NCBI GenBank assembly: GCA_034663635.1
Contig: JAXDJH010000013.1
Location: 186,001 to 250,000, forward strand
DNA: 64,000 nucleotides
Direction of reading: 5' to 3'
Origin: JAXDJH01 sp034663635
Lineage (GTDB): Bacteria > Actinomycetota > CADDZG01 > WHSQ01
The position numbers and the translations under genes are program-made. The notes under the pieces are model-generated. The model did no database searches and had not been told where the DNA came from. It saw only the letters and a list, made by a program, of their open reading frames with translations. Below, piece by piece: positions 8,040-16,898 of the stretch (the stretch's first letter is position 1; every line of letters begins with the position of its first letter).

Positions 8040-8411
8040 TCAGGAGGGCGGGTCGCTCTCCGTCAGCCGCTTCTCCAGCTCTTCGATGTCCTTGTCGAGG
8101 TCGTCGGAGTTGATCGTGCGTCGGCGCTTCTCGAAATCTTTCATCCGCTGCGGATAGCCCATGACCTGGGCGTCGTAGACGGGGACCCCGATCCGCTCGC
8201 AGAAAGCCGCCGCGTCTCTCGGATCCTTTACAGGGCCGCGGATGTGCTCGCCGGACCGATCGACCAACAGCAGGGTGGTTGGGCTCGTCGCCGTTTGGGG
8301 CTCGATGTAACCCTCGATGCCTTTGCGATCCGCAGCCCACGCCTCGAGCTCCTCGAGCGCGGGATTCCCACGTTTCGAGAAGAACCCACGGATCCGATCG
8401 CCGAGCCCCAT
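8040..8411 (-). CDS. Conserved-looking hypothetical protein (123 aa)
   Basis: A soluble, charged protein starting MGLGDRIRGFFSKRG with a C-terminal coiled-coil-like stretch (INSDDLDKDIEELEKRL). I do not recognise a family. It lies in line with etfBA on the minus strand, separated by 90 nt that hold a large inverted repeat, so it may be read through from etf or controlled by that hairpin. The ATG has only a weak ribosome-binding site. It is convergent with the 77-aa gene. Confidence 0.6.
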   Translation of the reverse strand: MGLGDRIRGFFSKRGNPALEELEAWAADRKGIEGYIEPQTATSPTTLLLVDRSGEHIRGPVKDPRDAAAFCERIGVPVYDAQVMGYPQRMKDFEKRRRTINSDDLDKDIEELEKRLTESDPPS

Positions 8412-8442
8412 CGTGGCCGAATCTAACGCCCCAACCCCTCGT

Positions 8443-8487
8443 CGAGTGTGCGCCAGACGCGAATGGTTGTCGGCGTGCGCACACTCG
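8443..8487. repeat. 45-bp inverted repeat between etfA and the 123-aa gene
   Basis: The arms CGAGTGTGCGC and GCGCACACTCG are perfect 11-bp inverted repeats with a 23-nt spacer; two further pairs (one wobble) extend the stem outward. There is no U-run, so it is not a standard terminator. It may be an operator, an RNA stem or a Rho-independent-like stop. Confidence 0.7.
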
Positions 8488-8501
8488 GCGTGTCGTGAGG
8501 G

Positions 8502-9455
8502 TTAGCCCTTGCGGGATTTCACCTCTTCGATGAGCTGAGGGACGATCTTGAGAGCGTCGCCGACGATGCCGAGGTCCGCGATCTGGAAGATAGGAGCCTC
8601 CTCGTCCTTGTTGATGGCGATGATCTTCTTAGCGCCCTTCATGCCCACGATGTGCTGAGTCGCGCCGCTGATGCCGATAGCGATGTAGACGCCGGGCTTC
8701 ACGGTCTTGCCGGTCTGGCCGATCTGGTAGGCGTAGGGAACCCAACCCGCGTCGACGACAGCTCGGGTCGCGCCGACCGCGGCGTTACCGATGGCGGAAG
8801 CCAGTTGATCAAGAAGCTCGAAGTTGCCGGGCTCCTGAAGGCCGCGGCCCCCGGAGATCACGACGGGCGCGTCCTCGAGCTTCGGACCAGAGGCTTGCTC
8901 CTCGTGACGCTCGAGCCGCTTCGCCTTCTTCGCCTCTTCGGGGATCTCGACCTCGACCGGGACGACGGTCGCCTCTCCGCCACTCGGCTCGGCGACGAAC
9001 GACTTGGGCCGAACGAGCACGAGCTTGGGCGTCCCCTCCAAAGCGACGTCGACGATCTGAGAACCACCGAAGATCGCAGTCTTGGCAACGTCTACGGACT
9101 CGATGTCCATGACGTTGCTCATCAGGGTGGAGCCGAGACGCGCCGACAGACGGCCCGCGATGTCGCGCGAGTCGTAAGTCATGGGGAACATGATCATGTC
9201 GGGAGCGTTCTCGCCGATGAGCTCGGCCAGCGCGTGCACGTGCGGCTGCGCGATGTAATCGCCGTAGACATCGTCGTCGGATGCGTAGACGATCTCGGCG
9301 CCGTACTCGCCCAGTTGTTTCGCAGCGTCGTTGGAGCCGGGGCCGAGCGCGACCGCCTCGACATTGCCGAGGTCGCGCGCCTTCGTGAGGAGTTCCAAGG
9401 TCGCCGGCTCGAGCTTGCCGTTGTCTACCTCTGCGTAAACCCAGACGGTGCTCAT
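8502..9455 (-). CDS. etfA: Electron transfer flavoprotein alpha subunit
   Basis: Carries FAD and relays electrons from acyl-CoA dehydrogenases towards the quinone pool. 317 aa. The C-terminal FAD domain shows SGGRGL, the PYAYQIGQTGKTVKP loop and GISGATQH, all hallmark features. The ATG overlaps the etfB stop (ATGA), so the subunits are made in step. It is the obvious acceptor for the dehydrogenases at 1-2.2 kb. No ETF-quinone oxidoreductase is seen in the window. Confidence 0.97.
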   Translation of the reverse strand: MSTVWVYAEVDNGKLEPATLELLTKARDLGNVEAVALGPGSNDAAKQLGEYGAEIVYASDDDVYGDYIAQPHVHALAELIGENAPDMIMFPMTYDSRDIAGRLSARLGSTLMSNVMDIESVDVAKTAIFGGSQIVDVALEGTPKLVLVRPKSFVAEPSGGEATVVPVEVEIPEEAKKAKRLERHEEQASGPKLEDAPVVISGGRGLQEPGNFELLDQLASAIGNAAVGATRAVVDAGWVPYAYQIGQTGKTVKPGVYIAIGISGATQHIVGMKGAKKIIAINKDEEAPIFQIADLGIVGDALKIVPQLIEEVKSRKG

Positions 9456-10216
9456 ATGACTTTGGCCTCCTTGAGGTAGTCGGCGATCTTCGCCGCGCCG
9501 GTACCGTCGTCCTCGATAACCTCGCCGGCCTTGCGCTCCTCGGCGGCGGTCAGGTTCGACACGCTTTGCTTGATGGCGACATCGTCACCGGAGAGCCCGA
9601 GGTCGGACAAGGAAAGCGTCTCGACCGGCTTCTTCTTCGCGGCCATGATTCCCTTGAACGACGCGTAGCGGGGCTCGTTGACCCCGGCCGTCACGGTCAT
9701 GACCACCGGAAGCGGAGCCTCGACGACGTGGTAGCCGTCGGCCGTCTGGCGTTGGACCTTCACGGAGCCCTCGCTCCAGTCGGCGTGCTTCACGAACGTA
9801 ACCTGCGGAACACCGAGGAACTCGGCGAGTGTCGACGGCATTGTTCCGGTGTAACCGTCGGTCGATTCGACTCCGGCGATGACGACGTCGAACTCCTGAC
9901 GCTTGATCGCCTCGGCAAGGACCCTCGCCGTCACGAGTGCGTCGGAGCCCTGCAGAGCGTCGTCGGTGATGAGGACGCCTTTGTCGGCCCCCATCGAGAG
10001 ACCGCGCTTGATGGCCTCGGCCGCGGGGGCCGGGCCCATCGATACGAGGGTGACCTCGCCGCCGTGCGCCTCCTTCAACTGAAGGGCGGCCTCGACTCCG
10101 AACTCATCGCCCGGGTCGAGAACTCCCTGGACGCCTTCACGCTTGAGACGATTGCCGTCCAAGGCGGGAGGCAGGTTCGGGTCTGGGATGTGTTTCACGC
10201 AAACCACGATGTTCAA
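9452..10216 (-). CDS. etfB: Electron transfer flavoprotein beta subunit
   Basis: AMP-binding partner of EtfA. 254 aa, starting MNIVVCVKHIPDP, with the family signature region VIAGVESTDGYTG near the middle. The start is a TTG (10216-10214) with a strong AGGAGG 8 nt upstream (10225-10230), so the rare start is well supported. It is the first gene of the etfBA unit. A TATAGC box lies about 50 nt upstream as a possible -10 element. Confidence 0.96.
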   Translation of the reverse strand: MNIVVCVKHIPDPNLPPALDGNRLKREGVQGVLDPGDEFGVEAALQLKEAHGGEVTLVSMGPAPAAEAIKRGLSMGADKGVLITDDALQGSDALVTARVLAEAIKRQEFDVVIAGVESTDGYTGTMPSTLAEFLGVPQVTFVKHADWSEGSVKVQRQTADGYHVVEAPLPVVMTVTAGVNEPRYASFKGIMAAKKKPVETLSLSDLGLSGDDVAIKQSVSNLTAAEERKAGEVIEDDGTGAAKIADYLKEAKVI

Positions 10217-10330
10217 GAGGGAAACCTCCTAAAGAAAGGGATGCCGCAGATGCTCTGCTAGCTATAGCAAGCACATTACCAAAACGATCATCCCCCCATG
10301 ACAGTCGCTCAATCCCGCCATAATCGCCGG

Positions 10331-11911
10331 ATGAAGCGGCGGGCGGTGCTTCTCGCGTTTGCGATCTGTTCGGCTTGGATATCCATGGTCATCCCGGCCA
10401 GAGCAGGTGAGCCGACATGCCTGGGGCATCGGGCAACGCTGGTCGGAACCTCGGGAAGCGACGTCCTGACCGGGTCCGATGGCGATGACGTCGTCGTCGC
10501 ACGCGCTGGACGGGATGTCATCAAAACGGGAGCCGGGGAGGACCTCGTTTGCTCGGGCGCCGGGAACGACGCGGTGCGCACCGGCTCTGAAGAGGACCAT
10601 GTGCTGGGCGGCAAGGGCGACGACGTGATCGGACTCGGCTCGAACGTCATCTGCATCCCATGCCCGATCGGGCCGGGGACCGCTGACGGCGGGCCCGGCG
10701 CCGACGTGATCGGCACCCATGGTGTCGCAGTGATCTCAGGTGGGCCGGGCAACGATCGGCTTACCGGCGGAGGGGCATACGACCGTTTCGACCCAGGGCC
10801 GGGTGACGACATCGTCGACGGGCGAAAAGGACGGGACCAGATCAGCTTCTCCCGCGCGGAGCAGGGGGTTCTCGTCGATCTGAGAACGGGTGTCGTCTAC
10901 GGCTCGGGCAACGACGCCCTGAAGAGCATCTCCGACATCGACGCGACCCGCTTCGAAGACGACTTAACCGGCACCGAACGCCGAAACGTCTTCTACATGC
11001 ATGGCGGAAATGACAAAGCCGAGATGTTCGGCGGCAACGACTTCGTAGAGGGGAACGACGGTGCGGACGTCCTGCATGGGGGTGAGGGAGACGACCAACT
11101 GCTAGGCAACCTCGGCGCCGATGAAATCGATGGAGGCACCGGCCGCGACTACACCGCTCTCGTCTCGCAAGACGTCGGAGTCCACGTAGATCTGCAAGCG
11201 GGCACGGCCGACGGCTCCGACTCAGAGATCGTTCGAAATATCGAAGACCTCACCACCACGAATTTCGACGACAAGGTCGTGGGCAGCGCCAACGACAACG
11301 ACATAGCGACCCTTCGAGGTGACGACATCATCGATTCGGCCGGAGGAAACGATCGACTCAACGCCGGTCTGGGCAATAACAGCGTCGATGGCGGGGGCGG
11401 GACCGACAAGATCTCGTTTGACCGTGGGGTCGACGTCGACCTAGCGGCCGGCACCGCGGACTTCGGCACGCAGTCCGACTTGCTCTCAGGCATCGAGTCC
11501 GTCGTCGGATCGAACGAGGCCGACGTGATCAGGGGCACCGATGACGTGAATCGGATCCTTGGGGTCGACGGCGACGACGTGATCGACGGGCGCGGTGGAA
11601 ACGATGTCATCTGGGGTGGGTGGCTTGGGCTCCGGCGCTGCCAGTTCGGCGACGTGATTCCGATCTATGGCGATGGCGCAGATGAGATCCGTGGCGGGCC
11701 AGGCGACGACGTCATCCACGGTGGCATCGGCGGACCCTGCACTGTCCACGATAAGGGCGACAAGCTGTTCGGAGAGGGTGGAGACGACCTTATGTTCGGC
11801 AATCAAGGAAACGACAAGCTGGACGGCGGCGATGGGACTGACGAGCTCGACGGCGGGCCGGATGACGACACATGTACGGCCGGAGAGAAGCTGACCGACT
11901 GCGAGAACTGA
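10331..11911 (+). CDS. Secreted RTX-like calcium-binding repeat protein
   Basis: 526 aa from the ATG at 10331. A Sec signal peptide (MKRRAVLLAFAICSAW, cleavage likely after PARA) is followed almost entirely by nonapeptide repeats of the GGxGxDxux type (for example GGEGDDQLLG, GGPGDDVIHG, GGDGTDELDG), which form calcium-loaded beta-rolls outside the cell. An ATG at 10298 would add 11 residues before the signal and lacks a ribosome-binding site. There is no catalytic domain and no type I secretion genes nearby, so export is probably by Sec. The role (adhesion, surface layer) is unknown. A 51-bp repeat follows 12 nt after the stop. Confidence 0.9.
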   Translation: MKRRAVLLAFAICSAWISMVIPARAGEPTCLGHRATLVGTSGSDVLTGSDGDDVVVARAGRDVIKTGAGEDLVCSGAGNDAVRTGSEEDHVLGGKGDDVIGLGSNVICIPCPIGPGTADGGPGADVIGTHGVAVISGGPGNDRLTGGGAYDRFDPGPGDDIVDGRKGRDQISFSRAEQGVLVDLRTGVVYGSGNDALKSISDIDATRFEDDLTGTERRNVFYMHGGNDKAEMFGGNDFVEGNDGADVLHGGEGDDQLLGNLGADEIDGGTGRDYTALVSQDVGVHVDLQAGTADGSDSEIVRNIEDLTTTNFDDKVVGSANDNDIATLRGDDIIDSAGGNDRLNAGLGNNSVDGGGGTDKISFDRGVDVDLAAGTADFGTQSDLLSGIESVVGSNEADVIRGTDDVNRILGVDGDDVIDGRGGNDVIWGGWLGLRRCQFGDVIPIYGDGADEIRGGPGDDVIHGGIGGPCTVHDKGDKLFGEGGDDLMFGNQGNDKLDGGDGTDELDGGPDDDTCTAGEKLTDCEN

Positions 11912-11922
11912 GCGACCCTGAG

Positions 11923-11973
11923 CTTTCTCGGGTCATTTGACCGGACATAGTGCGGGCTGACGCGCTCAGAACG
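11923..11973 (+). repeat. 51-bp dispersed repeat, copy A
   Basis: Begins with the 14 bp TTTCTCGGGTCATT and ends CTGACGCGCTCAGAACG. Both ends are shared with copies at 48591-48641 (inverted) and 49611-49661; the central 18 bp differ. Total length is 51 bp in all three. It lies just after the RTX gene stop. Confidence 0.85.
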
Positions 11974-11979
11974 CCGGGG

Positions 11980-12945
11980 CTAGGGGGCTCGGTAGTGGGA
12001 GATGCCTTCGACGTCGTCGATCACCGCGTCGCCGTCGTCGACCACTAGGTCGAGGTGGGCGACGACCTCGGAGACGGCCAGGAAGATGTCGTAGCCCGAG
12101 ACGTTGGGGTACACCTCTTTGGCCAGGTCGTACGGGGTCTTGCCGTCGGGCCCCATGAGGGCCGCGACTTGGGCTTTCCGCTTCAGGTGATGCTCGATCG
12201 TCGAGGCGATCAGCTCGGGCGGATCCTCGATGAGACCGCCGTGACCGGGATAGGCGAGCTCGAGGCCCATGCCTCCCATCCGTTCGAGCGAGCCGAGATA
12301 CTCCTTCAGTGATCGGCGACGCTCCCCCGGCTCGTCGAGGCTCGGTTCGAGCAGCGGGTTCGGTGAAACGTCGGGCAGGAGCTGGTCGCCGGCGAAGAGC
12401 GAGTGGGACTCCGGCTCGTGGAACACGACGTGGCCGCCGGTGTGTCCCGGCATGTGCAAGGTCTCGAGCGTGAAGTCTCTGTCGGGGGCCGAGAACTCGA
12501 ACGTGAAGCCCTCGTTGATCGGCACCACCTGATCGTGATCGATCCCGGGCCGAGGATCCTTGCGACGCTGCTGGTCCATCTTGAAGAGATAGTCCAAAGG
12601 CATGCCGGCCTCGAGGAGGAGCCGCCCCACCTCGAACAGCATCTGACGGTCGCGGACTCGAGCGATCTCTCGTTCCGGGAAGTAGACGGTCGCGCCCGAA
12701 CGTTCCTGGATGAAGCCGACCAGCCCATAGTGATCGGGATGGGCGTGGGTGATGATGATCTGCTCGATGGCTTCGGGGAAGACATCGGCCCCCGCCAGCC
12801 CAAGCAGCATGGCGTTCTGGGAGTGGGGCGTGTTGATCCCACAGTCGATCAGCGTCAAAGGCTCGGCCTTCAGGAGATAGGCGTTGACCGGACCCACCGC
12901 ATAAGGGGTCGGCATCACGATCGTGGTTACCGGCAGAGGGGACAC
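11980..12945 (-). CDS. Metallo-beta-lactamase-fold hydrolase
   Basis: 321 aa. The metal-binding motif THAHPDHYG (HxHxDH) is near residue 86, the downstream His ligand is in MPGHTGG and the Asp ligand in FAGDQLL. The layout matches the glyoxalase II/RNase Z-like group of small-molecule hydrolases. A C-terminal helical stretch of about 90 residues (from ASTIEHHLKRKAQV) resembles the extra domain of MBL proteins annotated as thioester hydrolases. The start is a GTG. Given the acyl-CoA genes around it, a thioesterase role is possible but not shown. Confidence 0.9.
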   Translation of the reverse strand: MSPLPVTTIVMPTPYAVGPVNAYLLKAEPLTLIDCGINTPHSQNAMLLGLAGADVFPEAIEQIIITHAHPDHYGLVGFIQERSGATVYFPEREIARVRDRQMLFEVGRLLLEAGMPLDYLFKMDQQRRKDPRPGIDHDQVVPINEGFTFEFSAPDRDFTLETLHMPGHTGGHVVFHEPESHSLFAGDQLLPDVSPNPLLEPSLDEPGERRRSLKEYLGSLERMGGMGLELAYPGHGGLIEDPPELIASTIEHHLKRKAQVAALMGPDGKTPYDLAKEVYPNVSGYDIFLAVSEVVAHLDLVVDDGDAVIDDVEGISHYRAP

Positions 12946-13067
12946 TTACCGAACCCTAGCCGCTGGGATACGCCCCTTTTGAGGACAAACTTCCCGGATT
13001 GCGTATACAGGACAAGCAAAAAGAGCCGATAGTTAAGTGGGCGGAAAGACTGAAAGGCACAGGCTCG

Positions 13068-15269
13068 ATGGGCATGCAAGTCGCCGGCGCCACGCGCCGG
13101 CCTAAGAAGGAATCCGAGCGAAGCAGCCCGCTCAACCACCTCCGGCGGATCTTTCCCCAGGGTGGTGGTCTTTCCGACGCGAGTTGGGAAGTTCGTCACC
13201 GAGTCATCGTTTGGATCGCTTGGGCCCACGCTGCCGTCCTTCCGATCGTCGGTATAGCGAACGGGAAGATGGTGCTTCACGCTTTCGCCGAGAGCTCGGT
13301 GGTCGCAGTTGCCGCATGGCTGGCCGGTCGCGCGGACCTCTCTCGGAATACCCGCATGCTCTCGGCAGTCTTCGCTCTCATAACGTCATCCGCGCTGCTC
13401 GTTCACTTCTCCGGTGGGCTGATCGAGATGCACTTCCACTTCTTCGTCATGGTTGGCATCGTCACCCTTTACCAGTCGTGGTCACCCTTCCTGTTCGCGA
13501 TCGCGTACGTGGTGGTGCACCACGGGGTGATGGGAAGCATCTCTCCGGAAAACGTCTTCAACCACCCGGCTGCGATCGCACATCCATGGACATGGGCGGC
13601 CGTTCACGGCTTCTTCATCCTGGGCATGAGCGGAGCCGGACTCGCCGCGTGGAAGTTCAGCGAGGACGCCCAAAGGCGCACGGTCGTTGAAGAGCGGAAG
13701 CGATTCGCGGAAGCCGAGATTCACCTCGCCAAGCAAGAGGTGATCGAGGAGAAGCTTCGTCGCAACGAGGAACGATTCCGTTCGCTGGTTCAGCATTCAT
13801 CGGATTGCGTTTGCGTATTCAGCGCTGAGGGAGACGTTGTCTACGTCTCGCCTGCGGTGAAGCACCTCATGGGATACACGCCCGACGAATACAAGGAACT
13901 GATGGGCCCGACCATGGTGCATCCCGACGACCTCGAGCGCGTTGGTGCGACCTTCCAGAGAGTCGTCCAGAACCCGGGCTCCAGCGAACGGATCGAAGCC
14001 AGAGCATTGACCAAAGGTGGGAACTGGGCCTGGCTCGACATCGCCTACACCAATCTTCTCGACGACCCACCGGTCGGGGGCATCGTCGCCAACTTCCACG
14101 ACATCACTCAGCGTCGTTCGATGGAGATGCAGCTGAATCAGTCTCAGAAGATGGACGCGATCGGGCGACTCGCGGGCGGCATCGCCCATGACTTCAACAA
14201 CCTGCTCTCTGTGATCTCCAACACGGCCGACTTCCTCTCGGAGGAATTGGCCGAGGATGCTGAGCTAAAGAGCGATGTTGACGAGATCCAGACCGCGAGC
14301 CGAAGGGCCGCGCTGCTCGTATCTCAATTGTTGACGTTCTCGAGGCAGGAAAAGGATGAGGCGCTTCGCGTCGACCTCAACGAAGTCGTCGAGGAGACCC
14401 GGACGATGCTTACCCGGACGATCGGCGAGGACATCGAGGTTGACGTTCACCTCGAAGAGGATCTCTGGCCCGTAAGGATCGATCCAGGCAAGGCGGGCCA
14501 GGTTCTCATGAACCTCGCGGTCAACGCTCGCGACGCCATGGGCTCGGGAGGGAAGTTGTCTCTCACCACCCGGAACGCGACCCTTTCGGTTCAAGACGTG
14601 AAGGATCTGCCTAAAGATGGCGAGTACGTCGTCATCGAGGTCCGGGACACCGGCACGGGCATACCCGAGGACAAGCTGCAACAGATCTTCGAGCCCTTCT
14701 TCACCACGAAACCGCGCGGCTCGGGCACCGGACTGGGGCTGTCCACGGTCTTCGGCATCGTCAAAGGAGCCGAAGGTGCGATCAACGTCGAATCACGCCT
14801 CGGCCAAGGCACGAGGTTCGCCATCTGCCTCCCTCGTGACCTGGGTGAAAGCTCTGTTGTGCTCGACGTTGCGCCAGCGACAAGCAACGGGGGTCATGGC
14901 GAATCCATCCTCCTGGTCGAAGACGAAGAAGGCGTCAGGAGGGTTGCGATACGGATACTCGAGGGCGCCGGTTACCGCGTGCTCGGCGCGTCATCAGGGC
15001 AGCAAGCTCTCGAGATCTTCAAGTCGGAGACCGTGGACCTAGTGCTCACCGACGTCGTCATGCCTGGGATGTCCGGACGACAACTCGTCACCACGATCCA
15101 TTCTTTGAAACCAAGCGCGCGCACCGTCTACATGTCGGGCTACACCGATGACGTGATCGCCGAACATGGGGTCATCGACGGCGAGGCGCTCATCCAGAAA
15201 CCATTCAATTCCGATGCGCTGCTACAGGCTGTGCGACAAGTCTTGGATCGAGACTCGATCGAGGCCTAG
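13068..15269 (+). CDS. Membrane-bound hybrid sensor histidine kinase
   Basis: 733 aa from the ATG at 13068; a TTG at 12999 gives 756 aa but has a poor ribosome-binding site. Order: a five- to six-helix membrane sensor module (about 40-200) with conserved HFSGGLIEMHFHFF and VVVHHGVMG; a short coiled coil; a PAS domain (about 235-350); HisKA with phospho-His374 in GGIAHDFNN; HATPase with N box (NLAVNARDAM) and DTGTGIPED; and a C-terminal receiver with phospho-acceptor Asp662 (LTDVVMPG). The PAS-HisKA-REC part is like many orphan hybrid kinases. The same membrane module occurs at 28867-29691. No dedicated response regulator is adjacent. Confidence 0.93.
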   Translation: MGMQVAGATRRPKKESERSSPLNHLRRIFPQGGGLSDASWEVRHRVIVWIAWAHAAVLPIVGIANGKMVLHAFAESSVVAVAAWLAGRADLSRNTRMLSAVFALITSSALLVHFSGGLIEMHFHFFVMVGIVTLYQSWSPFLFAIAYVVVHHGVMGSISPENVFNHPAAIAHPWTWAAVHGFFILGMSGAGLAAWKFSEDAQRRTVVEERKRFAEAEIHLAKQEVIEEKLRRNEERFRSLVQHSSDCVCVFSAEGDVVYVSPAVKHLMGYTPDEYKELMGPTMVHPDDLERVGATFQRVVQNPGSSERIEARALTKGGNWAWLDIAYTNLLDDPPVGGIVANFHDITQRRSMEMQLNQSQKMDAIGRLAGGIAHDFNNLLSVISNTADFLSEELAEDAELKSDVDEIQTASRRAALLVSQLLTFSRQEKDEALRVDLNEVVEETRTMLTRTIGEDIEVDVHLEEDLWPVRIDPGKAGQVLMNLAVNARDAMGSGGKLSLTTRNATLSVQDVKDLPKDGEYVVIEVRDTGTGIPEDKLQQIFEPFFTTKPRGSGTGLGLSTVFGIVKGAEGAINVESRLGQGTRFAICLPRDLGESSVVLDVAPATSNGGHGESILLVEDEEGVRRVAIRILEGAGYRVLGASSGQQALEIFKSETVDLVLTDVVMPGMSGRQLVTTIHSLKPSARTVYMSGYTDDVIAEHGVIDGEALIQKPFNSDALLQAVRQVLDRDSIEA

Positions 15270-15272
15270 GCC

Positions 15273-16052
15273 TTATTTCCCTACGAACTTCGCTTTGCCG
15301 GGCCCGTGCTCGACGAACGACTCCATCCCGATCTTCTGGTCCTCGGTCGAGAAAAGGGCCGCGAACGCCTGTCGTTCCAACAGAAGGCCCGTCGCCATGT
15401 CCGCGTTGAACCCGTTCTGGATGACCTGCTTCGCTGCCATCAGCGCGACGGTGGGGCCAGACGCATACAAACTCGCAAGTTCCTTGGCGCGCTCGTAGAC
15501 CTTGTCGGGCGCCACGACTTCGTTAGCGAGGCCGATGCGATACGCCTCTTCGGCGGTCACGAACCGTCCCGAATAGATGAGTTCCTTCGCGCGACCGACA
15601 CCGACTAGGCGTGGAAGCCGTTGGGTTCCACCTGCACCCGGGATCACGCCGAGGAGGATCTCGGGCTGGCCAAACATCGCGTTGTCCGCGCAGATCCGAA
15701 GATCGCACGCCATCGCGAGTTCGCATCCTCCACCGAGCGCGTAACCATTGACCGCTGCGATTGTGAGGATCGGGAGTTGTTCGAGCTTCGTGAAGACCCC
15801 CTGGAATCGCTCGATGTACTTGTAGATCGTCACGGTGTCGCGGCCCGCCATCTCTTTGATGTCGGCTCCCGCAGCGAAGACGCGCTCGCCACCCCACACA
15901 ACGAGAGCCCGCACGTTCTCGTCCGCGGCGACCTGACCGACGATCTCGCCGATCTCGCCCGAGACCTGATCGTTGAGGGGATTGAGCTTGGGCCGGTCGA
16001 GCCTCATCGTTCCGACGCCGTCGGATACCTCGAGCTTCACGAACTCGCCCAT
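15273..16052 (-). CDS. Enoyl-CoA hydratase/isomerase (crotonase family)
   Basis: 259 aa from the ATG at 16052, which has AAGGAGG about 6 nt upstream; longer frames run into the divergent NUDIX gene. The oxyanion-hole segments FAAGADIKEM and NGYALGGGCELAMACDLR are intact, and both catalytic Glu positions of classic hydratases are plausible (GQPEILLGVIPGAGG). It hydrates 2-enoyl-CoA, the step after the acyl-CoA dehydrogenases. It converges tail-to-tail with the kinase gene (3-nt gap). Confidence 0.94.
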   Translation of the reverse strand: MGEFVKLEVSDGVGTMRLDRPKLNPLNDQVSGEIGEIVGQVAADENVRALVVWGGERVFAAGADIKEMAGRDTVTIYKYIERFQGVFTKLEQLPILTIAAVNGYALGGGCELAMACDLRICADNAMFGQPEILLGVIPGAGGTQRLPRLVGVGRAKELIYSGRFVTAEEAYRIGLANEVVAPDKVYERAKELASLYASGPTVALMAAKQVIQNGFNADMATGLLLERQAFAALFSTEDQKIGMESFVEHGPGKAKFVGK

Positions 16053-16107
16053 CGGGGCCTCCTTGGTCTGTAAGCGTCGGGGAAAGCCAAGGCTACGATG
16101 CGAGGGC

Positions 16108-16749
16108 ATGCAGGAAGATTTCGCCACGAAGCTGCGGAACGCATTCGCGGATCACTCCCCGAACAGGCCGGTGGTGGAGGACGCGCGCCCCGCTGCCGTG
16201 CTGATCCCTTTCTACGCGGATCCCGAGCCGACGGTGATCTTCACGGTGCGGACCGACACGTTGTCCAGTCACAAGGGCCAGATCTCCTTTCCCGGAGGCT
16301 CGATCGACCCCGACGATTCAGACCCGATCCATGCTGCGCTGCGCGAGACCCAAGAGGAGATAGGGCTCGATCCCGACCTCGTAACGGTCGTCGGCGAACT
16401 CGACACGACTCCCACTTATGTCTCGGGCTACCTTGTAACCCCTGTCGTGGGGTTGCTTGACTCCAAGCCCACCCTCACGCCGAATCCCGCCGAGGTCGCC
16501 GAAGTGCTTGAGATCCCCCTCAACGATCTGACCGACGAGATCAGACGGGAGCCGGGTTTTACGCACGGCGGCATGACTTATCCGACGGAAGCCTGGGTCT
16601 GGCGCGACTACGTGATCTGGGGTGTCACTGCGCGGCTGCTGCGGCTTCTCCTCGAACGACTCGGCCAGGCCGGACTGATCGATCTCCCTGGAGAGACGGA
16701 TTCGTGGACCGGTCCTCCCCCGCCTCGCATGCCGGACGGAGCGACATGA
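16108..16749 (+). CDS. NUDIX hydrolase, CoA pyrophosphatase type (NudL-like)
   Basis: 213 aa from the ATG at 16108. The segment LSSHKGQISFPGGS preceding the NUDIX box (GG, then ALRETQEEIGL) is the signature of the UPF0035/CoA diphosphatase subgroup, which cleaves CoA or acyl-CoA to 4'-phosphopantetheine and 3',5'-ADP. It is divergent from the crotonase gene with a 55-nt shared upstream region. The stop overlaps the next gene's start (ATGA). It may control CoA pools in this acyl-CoA-rich neighbourhood; that link is inference. Confidence 0.9.
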   Translation: MQEDFATKLRNAFADHSPNRPVVEDARPAAVLIPFYADPEPTVIFTVRTDTLSSHKGQISFPGGSIDPDDSDPIHAALRETQEEIGLDPDLVTVVGELDTTPTYVSGYLVTPVVGLLDSKPTLTPNPAEVAEVLEIPLNDLTDEIRREPGFTHGGMTYPTEAWVWRDYVIWGVTARLLRLLLERLGQAGLIDLPGETDSWTGPPPPRMPDGAT

Positions 16750-16898
16750 TCCAGGTGGTGCCGTCGCCCAGTCCCACCCTCTTCCAAGCCCCGCCGGCCG
16801 ACCCGCTGCAAGCGGCCGGAGCGATCATCGCCATCGTCTTGTGCGTGGCCGCCGCCATACTGGGTTACAGGATCATCCGAGGGGGACGAGGACTTTGA
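16746..16898 (+). CDS. Small single-pass membrane protein (50 aa)
   Basis: Starts MIQVVPSPSPTLFQAPPADP, then one hydrophobic helix (AAGAIIAIVLCVAAAILGY) and a basic tail (RIIRGGRGL), so N-out/C-in is likely. The ATG overlaps the NUDIX stop and its own TGA overlaps the TTG of the lipoprotein gene, so all three are translationally coupled. I know no family. The coupling on both sides is the main evidence that it is real. Confidence 0.7.
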   Translation: MIQVVPSPSPTLFQAPPADPLQAAGAIIAIVLCVAAAILGYRIIRGGRGL

